Assembly: GCA_032622095.1 (NCBI GenBank)
Contig: CP136064.1
Span: forward strand, 39,234,426-39,298,425
Direction: 5' to 3'
Source of the DNA: Siphonodentalium dalli
Lineage: Eukaryota > Mollusca > Scaphopoda > Gadilida > Siphonodentaliidae
DNA: 64,000 nucleotides
The stretch's first letter is position 1. Each line of letters opens with the position of its first letter. The position numbers were made by a program, and so were the translations under genes. Under the pieces are notes generated by a model. That model ran no database searches, was not told where the DNA came from, and saw only the letters and a list, made by a program, of their open reading frames with translations. Below, piece by piece: positions 12,664 through 23,600 of this stretch.

Positions 12664-13014
12664 TTAAAGATCTGATTAATAGACTTGCATCTAATTGATT
12701 AATTTTCTCAGTTAAATCCAACCAAACTCTTACCATTGTGTAACCTGCACATATAAGACTTGAAAAGGTGACATATAACAGGAAGTTAGCCCTTCAGTCT
12801 ACTTCAATAATTGAATGCTTGCTGTTGAATAGCTACTTGACTCCCAATGATTCATCTGTTGGCAAGTTCAACTAATATTGTCAACAAACGTCATTGATAC
12901 ATTTGATGTTGTGTACAACTATTTTTATCATTTGTTGCTCAAAAGTTTAAATCTGAAACATTTTCTTTGGTACCTTTATCAGCTGAACATCCTTACAAAT
13001 GGTTCCTTTATCTA

Positions 13015-13229
13015 CAAGCCTTGAAATAGTGTGTCTGTCATTTGCAGAATGAGGTTCCCAGGGGTGAATTTAGTGATGCTACCCCGGATAGCGGGCTAGC
13101 ATCACCAAATTCACCCTCTGAGATGTAAGCAGAATGAGGTCCCCAGAGGGTGAATTTGGTGATGCTAGCCTAAATTCACCCTCTGGGGACCTCATTCTGA
13201 AAATGACAGGCACCCTATTTCAAGGCTTG
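13015..13229. mobile_element. hAT-like MITE, CAAGCCTTG family (copy with unusual flanks)
   Basis: Outer ends CAAGCCTTGAAATAGTGTG / CCCTATTTCAAGGCTTG with internal inverted modules GCAGAATGAGGT...GGTGAATTTGGTGATGC. Unlike its relatives it lacks a matching 8-bp duplication. It is flanked instead by a 46-bp direct repeat (12969-13014 and 13229-13275, three differences). Confidence 0.85.
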
Positions 13230-13359
13230 GTACCTTTATCAGCTGATCATCTTTACAAATGGTTCCTTTATCTATAATACTGTAGTACATCTATTTCTAT
13301 TATAATATTGTGTGAACTTTCTTACAAAGGGTTAAAGGTTTAAAGGAACCCACAGTGCT

Positions 13360-14240
13360 CATAGTGGGTAAATGTGCAAAAAATCTGTAAAATTTTACAA
13401 AAGTACAAAATATCGCTACTAAGAAGAACATGGAGAAATTGATAAACATTGTTCTTATATTCATTGTTGGTAGTTCTCCAGTAATCAAATGTTGAAAAAA
13501 TAGATTTGACTTCTTATTTTCATTAACAATGTCTCTCCAATAATGAGATTTTGCATATCAAAACCATTGTTATGTAAATGAAAGTGTCAATGACACTGTA
13601 GCTCAACTTGAAAGGGAATAATTTCATGTGTTACAGTCAATGGAGTGATTAGGAAAAAGACTCGTTCCCATTTACATGTCATTGTTAACATCCATGACAA
13701 ATTTCATGATGATTCGACCAAAGCTACGACCTGTAGCCCGTGCCAAAGTATTTAGTCATGCAAAGAGTAAAATCCAAGATGGCTGCTGGCGGACATGTTT
13801 TTTGGCTGAACGACCCCAAAATGACTCGTACGACCTGTAGCCCGTGCTAATGGATTGAATTTTGAAATCCAAGATGGCCGCTGGCCATGTTTTTATGCCG
13901 AATGACCCCAAAATCACTCGTTCCCATCTACATGTCAATGTCAACAGCCATGACAAATATAATAATGATCCGACCAAAGGTACGACCTGTAGCCCGTGCT
14001 AAAGGAAATTGTTGACGAATCACACACGCATACACACGGACAATGGACGACAAAGCCATGGCAATAGCTCAAACTTTACAAAGTAAAGTTGAGCTAAAAA
14101 TCACTGTAACATAACTGTCTACATAACAATTGTTTCAGCATATGAAATTTCGTTAATGAAGAAACAATCAATAATGAATATAAGAACAAAGTTGATCTAC
14201 TTCTCCATGTTCACTGTGTCCATCGCTAAGTCCATTATGA
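13360..14240. repeat. Broken foldback element split by an interspersed repeat
   Basis: Sequence at 13425-13600 (AACATGGAGAA, GAACATTGTTCTTATATTCATTG-like, ACCATTGTTATGTAAATG) is found inverted at 14110-14210. The middle 13600-14100 is a separate repeat with ends AGCTCAACTT / AAGTTGAGCT. It contains two copies of TACGACCTGTAGCCCGTGC plus AATCCAAGATGGC and ends in a GACGG-type tail region. No gene. Confidence 0.5.
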
Positions 14241-14299
14241 ATAGGCATAAACAATATAAGATGCGACCTGCGATAACTCAAAAGGCCCATTACGGTTAA

Positions 14300-14534
14300 C
14301 CCTTTCTCTACTAATTACTCATTAATGAGTAGTTAACCCTCAGTAAATGTTCAGATCATAAGCTCAACCAACATTGTTGAACTTATTATCTGAACATTTG
14401 CCATCCATGAATAGGATTCCCTCTGCACTTTCTATTATCTGTCTTCTGCTTATCCATCCATCCAGAAAAATAATAGACCATTCCAATGAATACTTTTATA
14501 TCTGTCTGGGAGAATCCATTTAGTAAAGATAGGG
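14300..14534. mobile_element. piggyBac-like MITE (TTAA-flanked)
   Basis: TTAA at 14296-14299 and 14535-14538, ends CCCTTTCTCTACTAA / TTTAGTAAAGATAGGG. Close relative at 59229-59434 sharing AACTTATTATCTGAACATTT. A further fragment lies near 32340-32450. Confidence 0.75.
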
Positions 14535-14553
14535 TTAAGCATCATGTACTAAT

Positions 14554-15198
14554 CAAGCCTGAGTTAATGTGCCTGTCATTTGCAGAATGAGGTCCCCAGA
14601 GTTTGAATTTAGTGACGCTATCCCGCATAGCAGACTAGCATCACCAAATTCACCCTCTGGGGACCTCATTATACATAGCCTCATCTGCTATGAGAGACGT
14701 AGACTCAGCTTGAAGTTCCCAAATGGCGAATATTGTGACGTACACCCATTGGGAACCTTGATTTATGCAATGTGTCATCTGCCAATTTGGGGATATAGAG
14801 AAACTAAACTAATAAAGAATTAGAATCTATGTGAAGAAGTTTCTAGAGAAATTTGATAATATATAAACTTTCCTGAGAAGATGAGGCCTAAGCAGAATGA
14901 GGTCCCCAGAGGGTGAATTTTGTGATGCTAGCCCATATACGTGGATAGAGTCACTAAATTCTCCCTCTGGGGTCCTCATTCTGATTAGGCCTCATCTTCT
15001 CTGGAAAGTTTCTTTATTATAAAATTTCTATAGAAACTTTTTCACATAGATTCTATTGCTTTTTTAGTTTAGTTTCTCTATATCCCAAAATTGGGAGATG
15101 ACACATTGCATAATCGAGGTTCCCATAGCATAGCGTCACTAAATTTACCCTCTGGGAACCTCATTCTGCAAATGACAGGCACCTTATTCTCAGGCCTG
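14554..15198. mobile_element. Long hAT-like MITE (645 bp), CAAGCCTTG family
   Basis: Ends CAAGCCTGAGTTAATGTGCC and CACCTTATTCTCAGGCCTG. Flanks GTACTAAT / GTAATAAT form an 8-bp target duplication with one mismatch, typical of hAT elements. Several nested palindromic modules (GCAGAATGAGGTCCCCAGAG type) and a longer central arm pair around TTTAGTTTAGTTTC are present. Confidence 0.8.
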
Positions 15199-15313
15199 GT
15201 AATAATAATAAATGTAAATTTGGCATTTCATACATTTCTAACAACATGTTACCCATGCAAATCTTCATGCTTAGGCTTCATATTATAATAATAAATTACA
15301 GGACAATATGATG

Positions 15314-15390
15314 TCATGTGAGGCGAAACAAGTTAACTATTAGGAATTGCTAGCCAAGCCTAATATTGTTTTCGCTGAGCCTCACATGAG
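15314..15390. repeat. Short palindromic MITE
   Basis: Arms TCATGTGAGGCGAAACAA and TTGTTTTCGCTGAGCCTCACA with a short centre. Confidence 0.6.
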
Positions 15391-15663
15391 ATAGAAGCTG
15401 GTAAAACATTTGATTAATTAGATAAAATTTTGCCTTGAATGACCTATTATCGACCTCGGCTGATAATGCTCCAAACACAGCAGATAAAAGATTTTGCAAG
15501 AATTAGTTCCCATGTGACATCACCAATGCAACGTGTTGTTTACATTGACTCAGGTTTGCGTAGATGTCATTCAAGGAGCATAACAAAAGTAAGGATTCAA
15601 TAGAATGAAAATTTCTAAATTAAATCTTCCATGACGGGAGCTTCCTGAATTTTGTGAAACGCA

Positions 15664-15868
15664 TATGCCAATGCATTATCTTATAAAAGCGAGTTTCCCA
15701 TAGGGAGCCTCGCATATATAAGATTATGCATTGGCCTAACAATGTTTACCTTGATCTTGTTAGCCAATGCATTCTCTTATATATGTGAGGCTCCTTATGG
15801 GAGACTTGCATATATAAGAGAATACACTGGGACAGGGTCTTTAATGCTGCACCCATCATGAAAGGGTT
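15664..15868. repeat. Inverted-repeat MITE with double palindromic core
   Basis: Two GCCAATGCATT...TTATAT hairpins back to back, separated by AACAATGTTTACCTTGATCT, ending in ATGAAAGGGTTAA. Same family as 11241-11400. Confidence 0.6.
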
Positions 15869-16109
15869 AATGTAGTAATAATGTAGTGTTAATGTCACTT
15901 CGTATTCATATTTGCCCCTTCTATAATTTCAATGGAGCTAAATTCTCGGCCGAATAATTATTTATAAAGATGATTTTGATTAAAGGTGGATTATCTCTTT
16001 GTAAACATGTATTATATAGTTACCGGGGTATAAAATATTAGATTTGAATCGAAGACTCCTGTCCGGAAACGCTTCTATCGATTAATATTAATTTTATTTT
16101 GAATATTTT

Positions 16110-17497
16110 CTGGTCTAAAAAGGTGTGCTTGTTCAGCTAACGAACAATAGTGGTTACCGTTAGGCCACCCTTTTTTTATTAAATGGTTTACGGAATCGCC
16201 GACCCTGTTTATGCAGCCCCGACAGGGAAAAAAAATCAGTTAATTTTTTTTTTATTATTCTCCCCGGCGACCGTAATTTCGTTCAACGACCGGAAGCATT
16301 GCCAACTCGAATTATCTACTCTATATATCTGATACAGACTATAGATTTTATGGATTTCCCGGTCGACGTATTTAAACTATCCGTGTGGTGGCACTTCAAT
16401 CGGGAACAAAGCACGTGTTTACAACTATGCACGGTGTAAAATGGCATCTGCTACGATGTGGTTCGCAATTCTGCTTAAATGCGGAGACGGATCGTTAATC
16501 AAAAAAACTGTGCAGGCAAGTTTGGAGACAATCGGGGAGACTATTAAACGTAACTTTATAGAACGAACGGTGAAGGAAGATAGTGTTAGTATACTGGGAT
16601 TTACTCATGATCCTGACAAGTCAAATGACAAATGTCAAAGATTCTTCTGGAATGTTATTGGCCGTGGACTTTCCGACGCAACAACTTCAAACTTTCGAGC
16701 TCAAGTACGTTGTGTTGCAAGAAAAAGAACCAGTACAAACAGTCACGGAAGCGATAAACATCCAAGCCCGGTTACCAGAACGATCACCGAGGTCTTGATG
16801 TCGATCAATAAAAATGTTTACACTACTTGTCATTATTATTGTTATATCATTATCACTGCATTTTGTCACTGTCAGAAAAGCTCATTTTCGGTCAGAAACT
16901 CCAGCAACTGTGGTCGGGTAGATCTGCACATATTAATGACTGACCGACTCCAGAAAATATGCCTTTTAAATATCCAACTATTCAAAGTCATTTGTTTGGA
17001 TGTAGATAAAAAGTCCAACAAACAGCCTTAGTATTTGGCTGTTTGTTGGACTTATTATATGAACATCTGCACTACAAATAACTTAATTAAATGGGCACCA
17101 AGTGTGTGTTAGTGTCTACTCGTCATCGGGTATCAAGTTTATAAATTATGATATCAGTATATATAAAAGTATGATATCGAAACCCATTCATGTATACTAT
17201 TGAATGGATTTTCCATATCTTTACTTATTTAATAAAAGTACATACTGGAACCATCTATAATTATGAACCTTTAATAATACTATTAATGTATGGATATGCT
17301 GATATTAATGCAGTAATATTTAGCAGATACATTCAAGAAAACTGTTCTACCTGTGTCACCTTAACGAACGTCCAAAAAAAATAAAATTGACTCGATCAAT
17401 TTTATTTTTATTTTTTTCCCTCCCGACCCTACCCAAACAAGGTCCAAAAAATCCGTAAACCATTTAATTAAAAAAGTCTGGCCTTAACAGAGACCAG
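16110..17497. mobile_element. Inner TIR element nested in the piggyBac-like element
   Basis: Arms CTGGTCT...GTTAGGCC then TTATTAAATGGTTTACGGA and CGACCCTG...GGGAAAAAAA are mirrored near 17390-17497 (TCCGTAAACCATTTAATTA, GGCCTTAACAGAGACCAG). Flanking duplication unclear. It carries the ORF at 16441-17031. Confidence 0.5.
16441..17031 (+). CDS. Hypothetical ORF within a nested transposable element
   Basis: 196-codon frame opening AAAATGGCA, a good start context. The first ~90 residues (MASATMWFAILLKCGDGS..., ending near SDATTSNFRAQ) look protein-like and mixed in composition. A GTACGT donor-like site follows at about 16705. After residue ~120 the composition turns random and AT-driven, so the true coding part may be a first exon only. 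I recognise no domain. It may be a transposon gene fragment or a captured host exon. Confidence 0.3.
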   Translation: MASATMWFAILLKCGDGSLIKKTVQASLETIGETIKRNFIERTVKEDSVSILGFTHDPDKSNDKCQRFFWNVIGRGLSDATTSNFRAQVRCVARKRTSTNSHGSDKHPSPVTRTITEVLMSINKNVYTTCHYYCYIIITAFCHCQKSSFSVRNSSNCGRVDLHILMTDRLQKICLLNIQLFKVICLDVDKKSNKQP

Positions 17498-17930
17498 AAA
17501 TTTTATGTAACAATTTTGTCACAAATAAAAGTTAATTATACTTATTAGCGCTTATATCTGTGGAACAAAACAATACAAACAACCAATCTGTGAAATTTGA
17601 CTTTCGTTGCGTAGCTGTAGGAACAGCCCAGTGCTATATTTCGCAATATGGTATCATCCGAATGGTCTGTTCTAAAAATAGTAACATGAACGGTCCCGAT
17701 TTGATATTCGAAATAAAATCAATATTAATTGATAGAAGCTTTTCCGGACAGGGCTCTTCAGTTCATATCTATTATTTTATACCCACACAACTATTTAAAA
17801 ATGTTTATTTAAAGAGATAATCCATCTTTAAATTATATTTATTACATGTCCATTCGATCTCAACATCAACGTTGTGAGCTCTAACTGTGAAAGACTGATA
17901 ACTGATTTATAGCTTATCTAATTAATAATG

Positions 17931-18075
17931 AGGTTATTACTTGGTTAGCGTGATATCGCATGAGATACATCAGCCTCGGTAACTTTATATCAGCGTTCAA
18001 CCTTTGGTAATACGTCGATATTTAGTTACCTCGGGCTGATATCTCGGCAGATATCACACTAACCAAGTAATAACC
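17931..18075. repeat. Palindromic MITE
   Basis: Arms AGGTTATTACTTGGTTAG and CTAACCAAGTAATAACCT, with inner pairing (GATATC, CAGCC, GGTAACT). No coding. Confidence 0.75.
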
Positions 18076-18176
18076 TTTCTGTGTCAATGAGAGAATCTAC
18101 TATCTATTATCGTGTTACTAAATCACTTCTCTCATTTGTCAATGTCCTTATGGGCATGATAACAATTGTTTAAATA

Positions 18177-18391
18177 CAGTAATGCTTTAAATAATCGACT
18201 CCTTTAACCACAGCAGAATTATGGGTAATTTTTCAGGATTTAGTCGGAAATATGGCTTGTTGCCATTCATCGGAAAGCTCTTACTGAGAGCTTTCCGATG
18301 AATGGCAACAAGCCATATTTCCGACTAAATCCTGAAAAATTACCCATAATTCTGCTGTGGTTAAAGGAGTCTATTATTTAGAGCATTACTG
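18177..18391. mobile_element. Mariner-like palindromic MITE directly behind the stop codon
   Basis: TA at 18175-18176 and 18392-18393 flanks CAGTAATGC...GCATTACTG. The two ~100-bp arms are almost perfect complements (GTCGGAAATATGGCTTGTTG and so on) around a short CTTACTGAG centre. TA target duplication points to Tc1/mariner mobilisation. The stop codon of the zinc-finger gene begins at 18396, so this hairpin is the start of its 3' untranslated region. Confidence 0.85.
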
Positions 18392-18393
18392 TA

Positions 18394-21300
18394 TCAGCTG
18401 GAAGAATCACTGGTTTTCATAGCACTGTCTTCCTCACTGTCTGAGTCTTTTGGCAAGAACAAATTCAATGCATCAAATTCGTGATCTATATTTGTGTCCA
18501 CATCCATGGCGAAGTCAGACTGGCAGTCCATGCTGGCAGATGCAGAAATTTCAGAAGATTTTTCCAAGGCAATTTGTTCCAATCCATGAGATTTCACGGT
18601 GCTAGTGTTTCGATCCCTTTCTGAAACATCACATTTAACATTGGATTTCACCAATAATACATTATCATCTTCTCCACTTATTTCACTTATAGTATCTGTT
18701 GAGCTGCTTTCATTTCTGTTGGTCCCTATGTCACATTTAACAGCGGAGTCCACCTCCAACAATGCCAGATTATCATCCTCTCCACTCAGATCACTTAACG
18801 TAACCGTAGAGCCGATTGATTTAGCTTCATTTCTGCCGGACTCTGTATCACATTTGTCAGTGCAGTCCACCAATGCTACATAATCCTCCTCTCCACTTAT
18901 ATCACTTATAGTATCTGTAGAATCTGAAATACTTAAACCAGGTGAAGTCCCAAAAGTTGAGCAAGGACAATCCTCACACACGTTATCCACTAATTTTGAA
19001 ATACACTGGTGAACATCATTATCTATTTTGGCTCCAACAAATGAATTTCCTGCCAAATTCTCCACATATTCACCTTCAAAAGAAATGGAGGTCAGTACAG
19101 AAACCTTGTCTGATGATTCCTTCTTATCTGGAAGCGCAATTTTTTCCATCAACAGAGAGTCAGTAACAGATTTAATCTCTGATACCTCGTTCAATAATTG
19201 GGTTACACAGTCAGCAACAATGTGCTCAATGGTCTTCATTGAATGATCAGCTGAAACCTTTTTCACCAACATGTTAACACAATCTGTAACAGCTTGTGGA
19301 ATTTTACAATCATCAGATCTGCTTGTCTCACCTGACACCACATTTTCTTCCATAGATGATGGTTTAGGTTCAGCATTTTCTATAACTCCCAATAATAGCT
19401 CCTCAATACAGCATTTAACATCTGAATCAATCAGTAAGTTAGACTCATGTGGAGATGCTGTGACGTCCTGTGGTAACAATGGGTGTAAATCACAACTAAA
19501 CGTGACACTGGAAATTATGTTAACCAACTGCTTGACACATTCTTGAACTATAAGCCTATCACCATTTAGTTCACTCTCAGACGGAGAACCTATCATAAAA
19601 TTCTGAAGATTACCCAGTCCACTGCTATCAGAAATACACTTCACTATATTTTCGACACATTCGGTGACACTTGAGTCAATGTTTCCTATTTCAGCTTCAG
19701 TACTGCTACCTGCAGATTTGCCAGCGATGTCACATGAAGAAGCTGACATATCACATTCACCAACATTCCCTACACTGGTTGCATCATTTACCCTCGTCTC
19801 AGAGTTATCCTCAGTGTTAGCGATTGACTTCTGTGAAGTTGATAACATTTTTTCGTTTGTTTCGAGGAATCTGTTGACAAAATCTGCTAGGTTCAAGCTG
19901 TTGTCCAGCAACATTTCTACAAATATCTCCTCCTCTCGTACAGAGCCATCATCAGTCTCTACTTCTTGCACAAACTTCCACCTGATCACATTCTCATGTG
20001 CTGTTTTCAGTACCGACGGAGAGTTGATTTTGCTTGTACTTTCTTCATGTTTTCTTTTCCGAGATTTTTCCGATTGGTATTTGTATCTTTTTGGTTGTGT
20101 GGTTTCCTCATCGCCATATGATTGCCTCCTTTTGCGTTTAGTACCCTTCTTAGGCGAGCAATCAGATTCATATAACTCAAGCATTTGAACAATATGACAC
20201 TCACTTAACAATGTCAGGTCTATTGAAGACACGCCTCCTGACTCCAAAAGATTCTCAAACTCATGCGATGTTAATTTCAGGAAATCGGTGAGTACGACTG
20301 CACATTCATTGTCCACGCTCGAGTTGGTTGTTTCATCAGATGAAGACTGAGAATCTGGAGTTGTTGGTATTTCATCTCGCCCAACAGATATATCACTGTC
20401 TTCAGAAGAATGCTCAGATGAACTATCGTCTTCAGATGATTCGTCTTTGAGAGACTTGTCAGACTCGTGCTGTTTACTCATTGTCTTCTTGCATTCGTTT
20501 GGAGACTGCATCTCCTCTTCTTCACTTTCTGACCTGCTCTGTTCACTTGCCGATTGCTCTTGTTCACTTTCTGACTTTCGTTCACTTACCGATTGCTCTT
20601 GTTCACTTTCTGACTTTCGTTCACTTGCCGATTGCTCTTGTTCACTTTCTGACTTTCGTTCACTTGCCGATTGCTCTTGTTCACTTTCTGACTTTCGTTC
20701 ACTTGCCGATTGCTCTTGTTCACTTTCTGACTTTCGTTCACTTGCTGACTGCTCTTGTTCACTCGCTGACTTTTGTTCACTCGCTGATTGCTCGTTTTCT
20801 TGTGATGAAGCCTTGCCATTTTCTGATTCATCAGAACTGTCGTCGGAGCTGCTAGAAGAATGTTCATCATCAGGGTCTGTGTTATTCCCATTATCACTTC
20901 GGGTTGATTTCCTGCTAGAAGTTGAACTTTTGTTCTGAACAGTCGAAGTTGAACTAATGTTCTGAATAACACCTTCATTATCCGAATCATTTTCATCTCT
21001 ATCGGTGCTATCTAAAACAACTGTCTCCGAGTCCTCTGTTTCATCTCCAGCATGAGTGTTTTTGTTTTTCACAATATTTCTCAAGAAATTGTGCTTCAGT
21101 TTTATTTTAGCAGTATGTTTTCGTGCTGTTCGCCGAATAGGTGGCATATCTAACTTCGTATCCTGTGTCTCGTCATTGGTACCTCGCCCAGGTGCTAAGC
21201 TCAGAGATCCTCCGGGGCTATGCTTCCTGGGAGTTATTCCCAACTCATCAGCACTCTTCCCCGGTGTTTTGACATCCATGGCTTTCGGAGATTGAGTAGC

Positions 21301-21725
21301 CATTGTATTCTTTGGTGAAATTTCCGACACACTGTCTACAACACGAACCTCTCCAGACATTTGTTGTTTCCCAGGACTTAGGACTATAACGCCCAAATTT
21401 TCACCACAATTTCTCTCAGGGGTATTTGTTGCTCTCCCTCGTTGCTTAGGTGACAGAACTGGGTAACCTTCAATGTTATCCACCTCGCTCTCATCGTCAT
21501 CAGATTCTGGTGTATTGTCATTTAAATATTCTTCAGGACTAATGTTAGGCATGCACTCGTCTTCTGAGTCTGACACGTCACTTGGGGGATGTCCTGTTAG
21601 TATGTGTGACTCGAAATCACCCACAATGCCAGTCTTGAATGAACACATATGACAGCAGTACACAAGACTTGTTTCCTCTGCTTCGGGATCCACCGACATC
21701 TTATCTGCTTCACCGTGACTGGCCA
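18394..21725 (-). CDS. Zinc-finger gene, terminal exon 8: one finger, acidic Ser-rich tail with repeats, stop codon
   Basis: The 3332-nt exon follows a TTTTCTTTTCCAG acceptor (21727-21726) and ends with TGA at 18396-18394. It holds one finger near its start (CHMCSFKTGIVGDFESH...H). A long acidic, Ser-rich region follows, with five copies of a 13-residue unit (QSASERKSESEQE; 39-bp repeat near 20570-20765). Basic stretches KKGTKRKRRQS and KSRKRKHEES look like nuclear localisation signals. Further on are six copies of a motif V-x-x-C-[VI]-x-x-[IL]-[VL] (about 18985-19680) and three acidic units of the type TISDISGEEDYVAL (about 18640-18940). The end is acidic (SDSEEDSAMKTSDSSS). The tail is probably disordered and may act as an activation or interaction region. 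Candidate AATAAA signals on this strand lie at 17843-17838 and 17809-17804, about 550 bp past the stop. Confidence 0.93.
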
Positions 21726-21910
21726 CTGGAAAAGAAAATTGAAGCCACTTTATACAATGGGAAATTAACACTGATATAAACTGAATACTCACTGAATGAT
21801 CAGTAGTGGCTTGATTAATTTGCAGAGATGGTCAATGAATAAGTTTAGCAATGTGTTGTGTGCCATTTTTTGAACTTGGTCGCTGAACATCACTACAAAT
21901 GAATCATTAA

Positions 21911-22165
21911 AGATGGTCTATCTCTTCCTAAATATGTTTTATATAGTTCCCGGGGTACAAAATAATAGATATGAGTCGAAAACACCTGTCTGGAAACACT
22001 TCTATCAATTAATATAATGTGATAATCAAGTGGGTTAATTTGTACAGCACTATCATTAGATAGAGTTATCCTACATGCTATGCTCCGAAAGAATGTAAGC
22101 TGTAAAATGTCCCAAATTTATTGTATGTATAACAGAATATTCAAAATAAAATCAATATTAATAGC
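21911..22165. mobile_element. Deleted copy of the 15984-17827 element
   Basis: Begins TTAA|AGATGGTCTATCTCTTC and matches the left arm (ATAGTTCCCGGGGTACAAAA, CTGGAAACACTTCTATCAAT). Ends near TCAATATTAATAG. Intron 7 sequence. Confidence 0.5.
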
Positions 22166-22390
22166 CCCCATTCCGAGTGGAAAATGATCAGGAATTGTCC
22201 CAATTTCTGGGCCTAAAATCCCCATTTGGCAGAAAAACTCTTTTTTTTGTAATTGTTTGTTCTCATTTTCCTTATCACTCAAAGAAATTCACAATTGTAA
22301 GCCTTTATGGCTTTATGACATAAAGCCATCCAAATGAAACCCAACCTGTCATTTGCAGAATGAGGTCCCCCGAGTGTGAATTTAGAGACG

Positions 22391-23600
22391 CGATTATTAA
22401 ATTAGTCGATCCCGAAATCTGCTAGTCGACTAGTCGGGACACACCCACCACCATTATGCCATCGCGAAAGCAGTGCCGTAGATCCCGTTGCCGAACTACC
22501 AAACAATTTAAACAGTTAGGCTATCGAAATACACGATCACAATTAACTTGCTAAAGCCTTCTCTGTTGTCCCTTTGATTCGATGATTGCTGCTTTCAGTA
22601 CTCGGTAGTGATGCACGAGCACGAAACACGGTGACCTCAACTCAATGTATCTGTCGGCGCGGCGGCGGCTTATTCTTTGAAGTTGACTATCAAAGATAAT
22701 CAACTTCAAAGAATCGGCACCTATCGCGACCGTGTCTATTTGTCTATTTCGGCGTGAGTGATAACTTGTCAACGCGTTTGCAGGTGTGCAGGACTCAACT
22801 TCACTCAAGTGAGTTGCGAAGTGACATTATTAAGTTTTAAGTTAACAAGTCCAATATACTGGCATAGTGATTCAGTAAACAGGTGTTACATAATTTATTT
22901 AACAGAATTTATTAAATAAATTCTGTAACACCTGTTTACTGAAGCACTATGTCAGTATGCCTTTAAAGTTTATTTGTCAAATTGTGTGATATTTTCCCAA
23001 TTTCCTGCTGTTACAGCTGTTATATAACATTTATTTTGCAACTTTTGTTTGACTCTGTCAGAGATTATAAAGTTCGTTGCTCAAAATATCTTGCATTTCT
23101 TCATGTACGCACGTTTGTGAAGTCAATCAGTGACAATCACACTGGGCAAGTTTGAAAACAATAATGTTCGATTGGAAGTAAGAACCGGTACGGGCCGGTA
23201 GACCATACCATATCAATTTTAAAGGAATATTTTTACACAAAACATATAGTATAATGCACCGGTTCCGGTTGTTGCACGCGCTCCCGCTCCGTAATCCGTG
23301 GCGCTTCCTTGATCGATGAGGTGTTTGTCACCATCGTTTAGATACGTACATCAACTGGGTGGTAATTTGATTATCATAACACATCATATACCTGGGACAA
23401 ATTAATAACCTATTAACCTTCAGTGATATTAAGCCAAATAATCACGGCAAATAGTGTTAAATCACGTCTTGCTTTGCGTTCGAAAATGCAAAGTTGGTTA
23501 CTCAAAACGGTAAATTTCGGAAGGGGTCCGACTAGTCGACTAGTAGTCGATTCCCTCTGGCGACTAGTCGATTCCTTAAAACCACTAATCGTTTCAACAC
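22391..23600. mobile_element. hAT-like element inserted in the MITE
   Basis: Flanks TAGAGACG / TAGTGATG (8 bp, two mismatches). The right end, read outward-in as GTGTTGAAACGATTAGTGG, has the CAGTGTTGAAACGA style seen at many hAT ends; the left end is shortened (CGATTATTAAATTAGTCGAT). Both ends repeat CGACTAGTCG words. Inside is a 15-bp-arm hairpin at 22669-22714 and a palindrome at 22857-22958. No transposase frame seen. Confidence 0.55.
22857..22958. repeat. Palindrome in the nested element
   Basis: Arms CAGTAAACAGGTGTTACA / TGTAACACCTGTTTACTG with extended pairing TACTGGCATAGTG / CACTATGTCAGTA. Confidence 0.8.

Larger units (their letters stand above)
15984..17827. mobile_element. piggyBac-like element with ~130-bp inverted ends, hosting an inner element
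   Basis: TTAA at 15980-15983 and 17828-17831; ends AGGTGGATTATCTCTTT / AAAGAGATAATCCATCT. Similarity between the arms continues through TCCGGAAACGCTTCTATCGA and ATTAATATTAATTTTATTTT. A deleted relative lies at 21911-22165. The interior is mainly another element (16110-17497). Confidence 0.65.

Noticed and set aside
18172-18393. Bacterial-type rho-independent terminator after the gene
   Set aside because: The hairpin is a MITE with TA duplication and a second copy at 32044-32256; no U tract follows.
20447-20938. 163-codon plus-strand ORF, Ser/Cys/Leu-rich
   Set aside because: Antisense shadow of the 39-bp coding repeat in exon 8.
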